Source: Saccharicrinis carchari
GTDB taxonomy: Bacteria > Bacteroidota > Bacteroidia > Bacteroidales > Marinilabiliaceae
Direction: 5' to 3'
Assembly (NCBI RefSeq): GCF_900182605.1
Contig: NZ_FXTB01000001.1
Location: forward strand, 682,001 to 746,000
Length of the DNA: 64,000 nt
Every line of letters begins with the position of its first letter. The first letter of the stretch is position 1. Below are positions 38,913-48,587 of this stretch, in pieces. The notes below the pieces were generated by a model, which was not told the DNA's origin, made no database searches, and worked only from the letters and a program-made list of their open reading frames with translations. The position numbers were made by a program, and so were the translations under genes.

Positions 38913-41159
38913 CATATAAAACGATCTACCTTGAGCACTGCAACAACTTTTATTTACGAGCATATTAAGGAGCTACAACAGTTCTTGAAAAGCGTTAATT
39001 TTTCAAGAGCCATGCGGGTTGGAATGGCGGTTACCCTGCCTGTGGTAGCGGGCATACAACTGGGGTGCCTGGAAATAGGGCTGGCACTCAGCTTTGGTGC
39101 CTTTTGGAGTTCGCCCAGCGATGTCACCGGTAGTTCACAACATACAAAAATAGGCATACTTATTTCTGCAACATTGATAATGCTCGTCAGTTTTATTAAA
39201 GGCTATCTGCATTTCGACCTTTGGTTATTGCTTCCTTTATTGGGATTACTCACTTTTGCCATTGCTTTCCTTTCGGTCTATGGTTTTCGCGCCTCGCTTG
39301 TTAGTTTTTCGGGGCTTATCGCTTTGGTATTAAGCTTTTCCCACGATTCCGAAGTGCTTGAAGTGTACCAATATGCTGCCTTGTTAGGTGCTGGCGGACT
39401 TTGGTATTTACTCTTGTCAATGATTTGGTATCGTTTAAATCCAAAGGCAGAGACCGAAGAGTTTTTGTCGGAAACTTATATGCTTACAGCTGAATTTTTA
39501 GAGACACGCGGAAAGTTAATTAACCCACATGCAGACCATAAAAAATTACAGGCTCAATTACAACGTTTGCAGAGCCAGCTTACCGAGAACCATAAGACTT
39601 TAAGAGAAATTTTGATCCTTTCCAGACGAACTTCCGGTTTATCAAATTATCAGGATAAGCGCTTACTGATATTCGTGCAATTGGTGGGAATGCTGGAAAC
39701 GGCAATTGCCAATCCGGGAAGCTATGACAGAATGGACGCATTGTATAAAGACCATCCTCAATTTATTAAGTTATTTCAGCATCTTATTTTTGAAATATCT
39801 TATCAGTTACGAATGATTTCTCTGGCAGGAACCGACAAAAAAAAACTGCCAAAAAACGATAAATTAAGGCAGTGTTTTAAAGATATTAAGCTTGAGATAG
39901 ATGTGTTGCGTGAAACACTAAATTATGCAGAATATCTTATGCTTCAGAATTTACTGGAATATCAGGAGAAGCAATTCGAAAAAATAAAAAGAATAAAATG
40001 GCTGTTAGGCGAGCCCAATAGTACCGAAATAGATGCTATTGACAGGAAAGTAGCTAAACGGTTTGTAGCACTTCAGGAATATAATCCCATTCTATTGCTG
40101 CGTAACTTTAGTTTTAGTTCCACTATCTTCAGGCATTCGGTTCGCTTAGCACTTACTTTTATGATTGGATATGCCATTGGTTCGCTGCAGCCCTTTCAGA
40201 ACCCGCAGTGGATATTATTAAGTGTTATTGTAATTATGCGGCCCAGCTACGGACTTACAAAGCGCCGGGCTAAGGACCGTATTATTGGCACATTTATTGG
40301 CGGAGCCATTGCCACAGCTATGGTTTTCTTGATACGGGATTCCTATGCATACGGGGTTATGGGTGTGGCATCCCTGGTTATTGCACTTTCCATGCTGCAA
40401 AAGAACTTTAGGGCTTCGGCTACTTTTATTACCTTAGGTGTAGTTTTTATCTATGCTATTCTCCAGCCCGATATTTTTACAGTAATAAAATTTCGCATAG
40501 TAGATACGCTTGTGGGAGCCGGACTGTCTTATGCGGCTATGCGATGGCTTTTGCCTACCTGGGAGTTTGTTGAAATCAAGGAAAGTATTGAAAAGAGTGT
40601 GAAAGCCAATAAAGATTTTCTCCATCAAATAACGCAATACTACCTGTATAAGGGAACTATACCCACCTCCTACCGTATTGCGCGTAAGAAAGCATTCCTG
40701 GGAACTTCCGCTTTAAGTTCGGCCTTTCAGCGTATGACACAGGAGCCCATGTCGAAACAAAGGGGTACGGATGAAATTTACGAGCTGGTTGTATTAAACC
40801 ACACGTTTTTAGCTTCATTGGCTTCGCTAAGCACCTATATACAGCACCATAAAACATTAGAGGCATCCGAACAGTTTAAGATCGTCAGCGATAAAATAGA
40901 CGAAAACCTGCAGAAAGTACTCCAATGCTTAAGCAACAATAAGTGCGGTGGAAAGTGGGTGCATGCTGAAACTGACCCTAACCTTAAGCCCCTGTTGCCT
41001 AAGCTTAATTTATTAGAAGTTAAAAATCTGCCTTCCAAAGACAAAGAAGCCATACGTAATTTACAAGAGACCCATTTGGTTTGGGAACAACTACAATGGC
41101 TGTTTTCAATAAGTGCTACCATGCTTAAAATGGCTGCATCAGTTAAGCTGGATGGATAA
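38910..41159 (+). CDS. FUSC-family (YccS/YhfK-like) inner-membrane protein
   Basis: A 749-aa membrane protein with two blocks of about five to six transmembrane helices (roughly residues 30-170 and 400-530), each followed by a large cytoplasmic helical region. The second block starts HSVRLALTFMIGYAIG and has PQWILLSVIVIMRPSYGLTKRRAKDRIIGTF split across it, the classic FUSC/aromatic acid exporter motif (W-I-x-LT-x-x...-RA-x-x-R-x-x-G). Related proteins export aromatic acids or fusaric acid; the substrate here is unknown. No ATG precedes the first helix; the TTG at 38910 overlaps a -7-like box, so TTG 38931 may be the real start. Confidence 0.9.
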   Translation: MHIKRSTLSTATTFIYEHIKELQQFLKSVNFSRAMRVGMAVTLPVVAGIQLGCLEIGLALSFGAFWSSPSDVTGSSQHTKIGILISATLIMLVSFIKGYLHFDLWLLLPLLGLLTFAIAFLSVYGFRASLVSFSGLIALVLSFSHDSEVLEVYQYAALLGAGGLWYLLLSMIWYRLNPKAETEEFLSETYMLTAEFLETRGKLINPHADHKKLQAQLQRLQSQLTENHKTLREILILSRRTSGLSNYQDKRLLIFVQLVGMLETAIANPGSYDRMDALYKDHPQFIKLFQHLIFEISYQLRMISLAGTDKKKLPKNDKLRQCFKDIKLEIDVLRETLNYAEYLMLQNLLEYQEKQFEKIKRIKWLLGEPNSTEIDAIDRKVAKRFVALQEYNPILLLRNFSFSSTIFRHSVRLALTFMIGYAIGSLQPFQNPQWILLSVIVIMRPSYGLTKRRAKDRIIGTFIGGAIATAMVFLIRDSYAYGVMGVASLVIALSMLQKNFRASATFITLGVVFIYAILQPDIFTVIKFRIVDTLVGAGLSYAAMRWLLPTWEFVEIKESIEKSVKANKDFLHQITQYYLYKGTIPTSYRIARKKAFLGTSALSSAFQRMTQEPMSKQRGTDEIYELVVLNHTFLASLASLSTYIQHHKTLEASEQFKIVSDKIDENLQKVLQCLSNNKCGGKWVHAETDPNLKPLLPKLNLLEVKNLPSKDKEAIRNLQETHLVWEQLQWLFSISATMLKMAASVKLDG

Positions 41160-41236
41160 CCGAGCCAACAGAACAGCTTACTAATCAACCACCTGGGCTA
41201 TTCTACGCTAGTAATTCACATAACGCATTTCTATTT

Positions 41237-42394
41237 TTAATATCTGTACAAAGCATTAATTCTTGAATTAGGATTTGGCATCTCTTCCTTATCCAATAAA
41301 TATACGTCGCCACCATTTAAAAATGTTTTTATCGCTGCCACATTCATTAATGATTTTGTATTGGCAACTTCCTCGCTTTGAGTAACAACTATTGCATTAT
41401 TTTCCTCTTTGTAGTTACCAAAAATATCCGACTTATTTTCGCAAAACAGGGCATCAATTCTGCCATCGATAGCCGCCGGTATTATTTTATCTATCCCAAT
41501 TGCTGTTTTACCCGTTCCTTGAACCTCAAAGAAAAGTGCTATTTTATCTTTTCTTTTCTGGTCGAATACCGGAGCAACCATCTCCCAAGCCAACTCATGG
41601 GCTTCAAAAATGTCGGTATCGCTAAAATCGACATTTAAATTTTCTTCCATCACGTTGGGGTAAGTATTTACTTCCCTATAGGTATCAAAAAGCGGTCTTT
41701 GCGCTGCAATTACCATAGGTTTGTTTTCTTCTCTAAAAAGCGGAGCCAAGCCATCGTTTATGGCTCTCATATACTTTTTAATTTCATTTTCCCTTTTACC
41801 AGTAGCTGCTTCCTGACCATGATACATGGCCTGTCCGGATCCTCCCTGGCCCGTTCTGAACTGCAGATTTTTCTGCTCATAATCATAGCCTACACGGTCT
41901 TGTTTCGTTTCAGGAATAAGATCTTCAATACGGATTTCTGTTAAGCTGTGTTGGGTACATTCGTATAATTTCACATTGCTTCTTTCAAGCATCAACAAGT
42001 AAAAACTTCCATCCCCAACAAACATGGGCATTAACGGTTTTAAATAGAACGAATTGGAAATGTAGTTAAACTCCTTGAAATAGATGGGAAGGCTGTAAAT
42101 TTTTAAAAAGCCATCCGCAATAAAAATCGCCAGGCCATCTGATTGCTCGCGCCAAAACGAAGTATCATCGATTAATTGCTGAACAGGTGCCGTTATGTTA
42201 TCAATATCATCGGCGTGAATGCCTTTTTTTTCTAACTTGATTTTAACCTCTTTTAATTGATTTTTCAGTGCTAATGCATCTTCTTGTTGCAGTACCTTTT
42301 TACCTGCTCTATGTGTGGGGATAAAAATAGAGATACAGTTTTCCTGCTGAACATCGTGCAACTCGTTTATTTCTTTTTTGGATATCAATTTCAT
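41237..42394 (-). CDS. baeRF-family protein (bacterial archaeo-eukaryotic release factor-like)
   Basis: A 385-aa cytoplasmic protein. SISIFIPTHRAGKKV-like start (here ENCISIFIPTHRAGKKVLQQ), LAIFIADGFLKIY, FYLLMLERSNVKLYECTQ and QRPLFDTYREVNTYPNV match the baeRF superfamily, which shares folds with eRF1 middle and C-terminal domains. KYMRAINDGLAPL and the loop with GQGGSGQAMYHGQEA, which recalls the GGQ tip of release factors in altered form, are present. Members are proposed to act on stalled ribosomes, mostly untested. Monocistronic; no promoter was identified. Confidence 0.8.
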   Translation of the reverse strand: MKLISKKEINELHDVQQENCISIFIPTHRAGKKVLQQEDALALKNQLKEVKIKLEKKGIHADDIDNITAPVQQLIDDTSFWREQSDGLAIFIADGFLKIYSLPIYFKEFNYISNSFYLKPLMPMFVGDGSFYLLMLERSNVKLYECTQHSLTEIRIEDLIPETKQDRVGYDYEQKNLQFRTGQGGSGQAMYHGQEAATGKRENEIKKYMRAINDGLAPLFREENKPMVIAAQRPLFDTYREVNTYPNVMEENLNVDFSDTDIFEAHELAWEMVAPVFDQKRKDKIALFFEVQGTGKTAIGIDKIIPAAIDGRIDALFCENKSDIFGNYKEENNAIVVTQSEEVANTKSLMNVAAIKTFLNGGDVYLLDKEEMPNPNSRINALYRY

Positions 42395-42797
42395 GCTTTT
42401 ATATTTTTTAGTGATGAATAATTACTATGATTATTGTAAAATAAAATACCATCAGAACAATTTACCTGCTTGCAAAAAAATCTATCCAAAGTATCAACAC
42501 GGATTGTTCATGTCTAACTTTCCATCCCGGGCAAATTCCGGATTAATAGCTGTTCATCCTACTTCAATAGAGTTTTTTGCTTTTACCAGGTCTGTTGAAA
42601 TAATATTTCCTATTGCTCCCACTCCATTCACCTATTACTTCATTTAATTTCCCCGGTATTTCAATCTTAAATAATCAATCAACTTCTACTAATATAGCAA
42701 AATTTATTTAAAATACTAAATATAAGCAATTTAAGCTAGGCGTTGAAACATTCCTTTAGCTTACTCTCACCACCATACAGGATCCTGTGCCCGGCAT
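42395..42797. other. Intergenic region without a gene
   Basis: AT-rich; the short frame 42378-42647 has no coding features and overlaps the baeRF gene start. Nothing else was seen before the terminator at 42798. Confidence 0.5.
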
Positions 42798-42840
42798 AAA
42801 AAAAGAGGTTGCCTGAACTTTTCAGCCAACCTCTTTTTAT
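42798..42840 (-). terminator. Intrinsic terminator of the GH5 gene
   Basis: AAAAAGAGGTTG and CAACCTCTTTTT form a stem, extended by CTGAA/TTCAG, with A- and T-runs on both sides. It lies 20 bases after the GH5 stop codon on the minus strand. Confidence 0.8.
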
Positions 42841-42859
42841 ATATTAGAAACAATAATCG

Positions 42860-44542
42860 TTAATCCATGATTTGCGTTCCGTCCGTGTTATAAATATACA
42901 TTACTTCCCAAAGATTTACCGCATCCGCTGTTGCATATAGCACATTTGAAGCTTCCTGGTTGATTGTTACATACTTATTATTGTATGATGACTTAAGCGC
43001 AAATTGAGTACTTGTTATTTTTTCGATGTAAAATTTCTCCCAGGCTCCTATTCCTGAGCTCCTGGCTATTAGGCGATTGTCCTCATCGTGCACCGCACAA
43101 ACGTATTTACCGTTTGCCTCTGATTTAAGCGAAATAGTGCCATCGCTGTTATGCACTACGGTAAAAGTTTCCCATGCTCCTCCATACGAACTACGGTTAG
43201 CCACCAGTGGGTCGTTACCTCCGTTATCGGCCGAAATAATTTTGTTGGTACTCACTCCCTTGAAGTAATACTCCCCATTGGGAACCGCTGTACCCTTTAG
43301 TCCCTCAACCATTGCATCGTAAACTGTATTGTTACGCCAGCTATTAGAAGCACCTACCTTGCGCCATTTATTCCGGATGGTTTTTTTAGAATTATTATAA
43401 ATATCAACACGACTAGGGTTATGGTTATATATACCCCACGATGTATTATTGCCTAAGGCTTTGTAAGTCCATGATGTATAATGCCATCCTTCATTATTAT
43501 AAGCATTAAGTGTGTACTCCCAGGCATTGGCTAATCCAAAACAATTGAATTCACCTACATAGGTGGGCACATTATAACCTGCATTGGCAATGTCATTTAT
43601 CTTGCTATTTACAAAATTAACCTGCCCATTGTAATCGTTAACATAGTCCCAGGGATAATAATGGTATTCATAAACAACATTAGTCCATCCATACACGTTT
43701 GGATGAGGCAGTTGGGCAGCATCCCAGCACGATTCCATAATAATAATATGATCTGAATCCACACTACGGATTACGTCATAAACCTCATCATAAAAATCCC
43801 ATTGCAAACTAGTAGTCAGTCCGCCCTTGATACCCGGCTCGTTTAAAATATCATAAGCTGCCACAGTAGGATTCCCTTTGTAACGGTTAGCAATTTGCCA
43901 CCATAACCACTTGGTCATGGATTTATGGTAATCATTCCAATAAAACTGATATCCATCGTTTACTTCACCTGAATGATCCATTCCGTTTTGCGAACCAAAA
44001 GCACCATGAAGATCAAGAATGACATACATACCACGTATACGACAATTCTCAATAAACCAATCCAGTCGGTCCCAGCCACCCGTCTTGATATCAGACCAAT
44101 CGTCTTTCATCAGGTTCATATAGGTAAAGGGTAGTCGGATAGCGGTCATCCCCATATTGGCGCAATTATCGAAATCCTGACTGGTCCAGTAATTATTTTC
44201 ATAAATACTAATCAAATTATTACGCGCGCTTTTACCAAATCTTGATTCAAACGTATTCATCATAGTTTTCTGATCCGGAGCGTTGGTTGCACACATCCAT
44301 TCTTCCTGTACAAGCCATCCTCCTGCATTGGTTCCTCTCAAATAAACATTTGAGCCATTACCATAATTGTTTCTAATAAATGTTCCGTTGGTCTTTAAAA
44401 AGTCAGCAGAAGTAATAGCCCCCCCGCTCTTAAGCATTTCCACAGACGTATCTGCTTCCATTTCCTCAACAATTAAATGCTCATTGCACGCTGAAAATGC
44501 CAAAAGGAAAATTCCAAATGCAATTAGTAGTGTTTTTTTCAT
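42860..44542 (-). CDS. GH5-family glycoside hydrolase lipoprotein with C-terminal fascin-like domain
   Basis: A 560-aa exported lipoprotein (MKKTLLIAFGIFLLAFSAC, lipobox Cys 19). The GH5 catalytic domain spans about residues 45-400: IRLPFTYMNLMKDDW, MYVILDLHGAFGSQNGMDHS, the acid/base E235 in AAYDILNEPG, and nucleophile E331 in VPTYVGEFNCFG. The N-terminal part YLRGTNAGGWLVQEEWMC is typical of glucan hydrolases of this family. The last ~130 residues hold beta-trefoil (fascin/ricin-like) repeats with ISADNGGNDPLVANR and ARSSGIGAWEKFYIEK, a probable carbohydrate-binding module. It likely cleaves a beta-glucan at the cell surface. The divergent regulator at 45077 is its natural controller. Confidence 0.9.
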   Translation of the reverse strand: MKKTLLIAFGIFLLAFSACNEHLIVEEMEADTSVEMLKSGGAITSADFLKTNGTFIRNNYGNGSNVYLRGTNAGGWLVQEEWMCATNAPDQKTMMNTFESRFGKSARNNLISIYENNYWTSQDFDNCANMGMTAIRLPFTYMNLMKDDWSDIKTGGWDRLDWFIENCRIRGMYVILDLHGAFGSQNGMDHSGEVNDGYQFYWNDYHKSMTKWLWWQIANRYKGNPTVAAYDILNEPGIKGGLTTSLQWDFYDEVYDVIRSVDSDHIIIMESCWDAAQLPHPNVYGWTNVVYEYHYYPWDYVNDYNGQVNFVNSKINDIANAGYNVPTYVGEFNCFGLANAWEYTLNAYNNEGWHYTSWTYKALGNNTSWGIYNHNPSRVDIYNNSKKTIRNKWRKVGASNSWRNNTVYDAMVEGLKGTAVPNGEYYFKGVSTNKIISADNGGNDPLVANRSSYGGAWETFTVVHNSDGTISLKSEANGKYVCAVHDEDNRLIARSSGIGAWEKFYIEKITSTQFALKSSYNNKYVTINQEASNVLYATADAVNLWEVMYIYNTDGTQIMD

Positions 44543-45076
44543 AATACAAATGAATTATAAATTAAAAAAAAAGTCTTGGAATTTGTAGTAAGGGTAGAGT
44601 AAGTAATAGCTTGGTCAACGACACAGTAAATTCCAACACCCATAATTAAACTTTACTCATGTCAAAAAAAGTTAAAACTTGTTGGCAAGCAAAAAAAACA
44701 ACTACGTCTTATATACGTCAGGATTAAATGTTGCAACTTTTATACTACGCCACAACTGTAAACCTTTGTTTAAGAGTATATTTAGCCCAACAATACCTCA
44801 TTTTTCCTACTGCTAATAAACAAATTTATGAAAACACCACAGTACACCATAGTAGATTTACCAGCCCCAAAAGAGTCTGTAGGAGAGTCTACTTAGGCAT
44901 TTCATATCCTAAATAATTGACTATTCACTTTTGAATACGGTAATCCTGTTTATACCTATTGGGGCAGTGTAAGAAAAATGATAAAACAGGGGTATAATAA
45001 ATACAGGAACCAATTAATTGTATAATTCTGTTATTTTTACGCATTAAAACTAAATAAGAGAAACCGTGCTGTTAAG
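44543..45076. other. Divergent regulatory region between GH5 and its regulator
   Basis: AT-rich, about 530 bases, no real gene (the frame 44728-44916 lacks coding character). GTGTAAGAAAAATGATAAAAC at 44967-44987 resembles GTGTAAGAAAAGTTGTAAAT at 53818-53837 upstream of the hybrid kinase, a possible shared site. No full promoter was resolved. Confidence 0.35.
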
Positions 45077-48040
45077 ATGAAAAGTAATAATATGAGTTCT
45101 TTCGATTACTTTAAGATAGTTCACGCCATACCCTCGGTAAAATGGTTAAAAGTTCTTTCGTTTTTCCTTTTACATTTTTACGGGCAAAGCCTATTGCGGG
45201 CAGGTGAACTTGTTATCAACGGGACTCCCCCAATAATTCATTTCTCCCACGCAGATTATAACGGAGATCCGCAGTTTTGGGCTGCTTGTCAGGATCATAA
45301 CGGTGTAATGTATTTTGGCAATAACGATGGCGTATTGATATTTGAAGGAGAAAATTGGACTAAAGTACACTTACCCAACAACAGCTCTGTGCGAAGTCTT
45401 CTTGTGTCGGAAGATGGTGTAGTCTTTGCCGGAGGCTTCAACGAATTTGGCCGAGTTGAACGCGACATGTATGGGCAATACCATTATGTATCTATGGTAC
45501 ACCTGGTTAGGCCCGAAAACAGGAATTTTACTAATATATGGTCAATTCACGAACTCAATAACACACTCATATTTAGGAGCTTTAGTCAAATAATAACCTT
45601 CCAAAATCAGAAAGTTAGTATTATACAGGCAAGCAATAATTATCACCACTCCGAGGTTCATCATGGGCAACTTTTCATCCATGACGACACAAGTATTCAG
45701 CTTTTGGATGTTGCAACTACCTCTTATACCAAGCTTTTTGAAACGTCGAAACTAGGTGGAGAAGACTACTTAGCCATGCTGCCCGCCGATAACGATCAAA
45801 GCTTTTACATTCTCACTAAACAAGGAAGCATCTATGAGTGGAGTTTTAATCAGGCGAGCCCGCATTTGATAACAAGAGTATTGCCAAAAAATGCTACAAA
45901 CAGGCTTACCTGTGCTATAAAAACTAAATCCAAGGATATCTATATCGGAACATTAAGCGAAAATATACAACGATGGACCATCCATAAGGGACGGTTGAAA
46001 TACAACACTAATTTTCCTGAAACGCAGGACAATACCGTACTGGCACTTTACGAATCGCAAGAAGGAAACATTTGGATAATGCTCAATCAAGGCTTAGACT
46101 ACGTTAATCTTAAATCTCCACTGACCAACTTGTTTAAAAATGCCTCTATAAGCGATGTCCTGTTTTATAAAAATAAATTATACCTCGCCACCAATCAAGG
46201 TGTATTTGTTTCTTCAGAAAAGACGCTCCCCTACAATTTTTCACAGAATGATTTCACAAAAATTCCCGGTGTCGAGGGTCAGGCATGGCATTTACAAGTA
46301 ATTAACGAGCAGATATTATGCTCACATGACAGAGGGATTTTCATTATTGACGAAACTTCTGCAACACAAATTAAGAGCGACAATGGCGTATGGAAACTAC
46401 ATCCGGTTACTGATACGCCTATGCATTATTTCATATGTGAGTATGATGGCTTATCACTTATTGAAGCCACAGAGCAAAACAATTTTATTTTTAAGCAAAA
46501 AATTCAGGGCTTTGAGGAGTCGGGCAGAGATATTATGAGTACAGATGAAAAGAACGTATATTGGATTTGCCACGGATACAAAGGTGTGTTTAGGATAAAA
46601 ACTGATGCAGATCACACACATATTGTTAGTTTAGAGCATTATACCGATAAAAATGGTTTGCCTTCTTCCTATAATGTCAATGTTCATCAATGGAAAGATG
46701 AATTGGTGTTTACGACCAACAAGGGCATTTTTAGTTTTAACGAAAACAATAAAAATTTTGAACCTCACGCCCGCTTAAATTCCATATTAGGAACCGAAAA
46801 AAATATTCGTCAGATTATTACTAAAGGAGCTATTGTTTGGGTAATTATTGATACCGAACTGGCCTATTTTAATTCGAGTTTGGATACACCTGTCATAATC
46901 CGGGCTCCATTTCTGTCTTTAAAAAATACTTTCAACAGGAGTTTGGAATGCATTGTCCCGATTACAGAAAATAATGTGCTAATTGGAACGTCGTTGGGCT
47001 TGTTTGCATACCATGAGCAAAAGGAGGCTGCTAAGGATACGGTAGCCCTGCAGTTTTCAAGTATTTCCTGTACCATTAAAGATTCTACTTTTTTGTTGCC
47101 CATTGAAAGCCTAGAAACTCCGGAGCAACTCCCATTCAATAGCACGGAAATCAAATTCTGTTATTCTTCACCCTTGTTTCAGGATAAAACAAACGTTCAA
47201 TACAGTTATTTGCTCGAAGGACATAAACGGAGCTGGAGTGAGTGGAAAAACGCCTCTACCATTAACTTTAATCATTTAAATAGCGGAAATTATACGCTTA
47301 GGGTTAAAGCCCGCAGCATGTCGGGAGAGTACAGCAGCGAAACGCAATATAATTTTACCATTGCCCCTATTTGGTACAGAACGCCCACAGCCTATTTTAT
47401 TTGGGTTATTACAATCATTTCCTTGCTCTTTTGGCTGCTTCATATTATAAAAAGAATTATACGATACGAGAAAGAAAAGACGCAAAAAGAGGAGCGAAAA
47501 CTCCAGCGGGTTTTAGAACTTGAACTGCATCAGCTAAAATTAGAGAAAGAACACCAGATCGTTCTAAAAAATAAAAAAAAGCTCGAAGAAGATGTTATTA
47601 ATAAGAGTAAAGAACTTGTTAATTATACGATGCTATTGTCAAAAAAGCACGAATTGATGACAGAAATACAAAAAGAACTCAAAGAGATAAATAATATAGC
47701 CCGAAATGAAACCATCAAAACACATCTGAAAAAATTATTCAGGCGAATTGAAACCAGTTTAAATGACGAACAATTTTTATTACTGTTTGAAACCCATTTT
47801 GAACGTGTTCATGAAAACTTTTTCAAGTCGCTAAAAAAAGTTTGCCCTGACTTGACACAGAAAGAACTGAGGTTAAGTGCTTTGATAAAAATGGAGCTTT
47901 CAAATAAAGAAATAGCCAATATCCAAGGCATATCAGTAAGAGGTATTGAAACAGCTCGTTACAGACTTAGAAAAAAAATAAACATTAGCAGTGACGAACA
48001 TTTCGCCAGCTTCTTCAATAAAATATCAGATAATATTTAA
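45077..48040 (+). CDS. Propeller/Y_Y_Y-domain membrane regulator with LuxR-type HTH
   Basis: A 987-aa one-component sensor. After an N-terminal hydrophobic segment (VKWLKVLSFFLLHFYGQSLL) come about 650 residues of periplasmic beta-propeller repeats (DHNGVMYFGNNDGVLIFEGE). The Y_Y_Y domain (YSYLLEGHKRSWSEWKNAST, then FNHLNSGNYTLRVKARSMSG) is followed by a transmembrane helix near residues 775-797, a coiled coil, and a C-terminal LuxR-type HTH (LTQKELRLSALIKMELSNKE, then IANIQGISVRGIETARYRLR). There is no kinase or receiver, so the ligand signal must pass straight to the HTH. It is divergent from GH5 and precedes the T9SS protein, both likely targets. Confidence 0.88.
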   Translation: MKSNNMSSFDYFKIVHAIPSVKWLKVLSFFLLHFYGQSLLRAGELVINGTPPIIHFSHADYNGDPQFWAACQDHNGVMYFGNNDGVLIFEGENWTKVHLPNNSSVRSLLVSEDGVVFAGGFNEFGRVERDMYGQYHYVSMVHLVRPENRNFTNIWSIHELNNTLIFRSFSQIITFQNQKVSIIQASNNYHHSEVHHGQLFIHDDTSIQLLDVATTSYTKLFETSKLGGEDYLAMLPADNDQSFYILTKQGSIYEWSFNQASPHLITRVLPKNATNRLTCAIKTKSKDIYIGTLSENIQRWTIHKGRLKYNTNFPETQDNTVLALYESQEGNIWIMLNQGLDYVNLKSPLTNLFKNASISDVLFYKNKLYLATNQGVFVSSEKTLPYNFSQNDFTKIPGVEGQAWHLQVINEQILCSHDRGIFIIDETSATQIKSDNGVWKLHPVTDTPMHYFICEYDGLSLIEATEQNNFIFKQKIQGFEESGRDIMSTDEKNVYWICHGYKGVFRIKTDADHTHIVSLEHYTDKNGLPSSYNVNVHQWKDELVFTTNKGIFSFNENNKNFEPHARLNSILGTEKNIRQIITKGAIVWVIIDTELAYFNSSLDTPVIIRAPFLSLKNTFNRSLECIVPITENNVLIGTSLGLFAYHEQKEAAKDTVALQFSSISCTIKDSTFLLPIESLETPEQLPFNSTEIKFCYSSPLFQDKTNVQYSYLLEGHKRSWSEWKNASTINFNHLNSGNYTLRVKARSMSGEYSSETQYNFTIAPIWYRTPTAYFIWVITIISLLFWLLHIIKRIIRYEKEKTQKEERKLQRVLELELHQLKLEKEHQIVLKNKKKLEEDVINKSKELVNYTMLLSKKHELMTEIQKELKEINNIARNETIKTHLKKLFRRIETSLNDEQFLLLFETHFERVHENFFKSLKKVCPDLTQKELRLSALIKMELSNKEIANIQGISVRGIETARYRLRKKINISSDEHFASFFNKISDNI

Positions 48041-48479
48041 GTTTCCCTGCGGCGGTATAAGCCTCCGTAATTTAACAGAGCAGGCTCCGGGTTAAAGGAT
48101 ACAGCGCAAGCATGTCAGATGACGCTTACTTCCCTTGCTCTACTTTGTTATAGCCACAGGGAGGATTCTTCTTTTTGGTTCCGCTACATCAGGAACTGCC
48201 CAAAAAAACATCTCTCCGATAGCGAAAATATTGGTAATACATTCTCGTCAAGCTAATCTGTACCGACCTAACGGAAGCCACCCCTAAGGGAGGGGGCAGG
48301 TTGTACCGATTTTTCCTCGCCATGGACTTAGTTGACTATTAAAATCCCAAAGCAACATTAGTAATTATAGTTGCAATGAAGCATTTCAATAACAACCTAA
48401 CTATAAAGTACTTGTACCCATTGACGTAATTATGACGTATTAATACAACGCAATGTAGTATTAAAGCAGTATAAAAAAA
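48041..48479. other. Intergenic region with an inverted repeat near the T9SS-gene promoter
   Basis: About 440 bases with no gene. GAAGCCACCCCTAAGGGAGG near 48265-48284 resembles the CCCC-rich spacer repeats at 192-812. The inverted repeat TTAATAC/GTATTAA (48440-48464) sits upstream of the promoter at 48480 and is a candidate activator site. Confidence 0.45.
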
Positions 48480-48511
48480 TTGCGCCTTACAGCATCGTGT
48501 TTATATGTTTG
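48480..48511 (+). promoter_or_regulatory. Promoter of the T9SS-sorted protein gene
   Basis: -33 TTG (48480-48482) and -7 TATGTTTG (48504-48511) with a 21-base spacer match the Bacteroidota consensus. Transcription would start near 48518, giving a ~70-base leader before ATG 48588. Confidence 0.6.
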
Positions 48512-48587
48512 TTGCAGTCACAGGAGAGAGGCAAAATGCCCAGTTCCCGTTAAACTATTTTATTTTATCATTTAAAAAACAAATTTT

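Noticed and set aside
44728-44916. 62-aa frame in the GH5/regulator intergenic region
   Set aside because: No ribosome site, atypical composition, and it would occupy the divergent promoter region.
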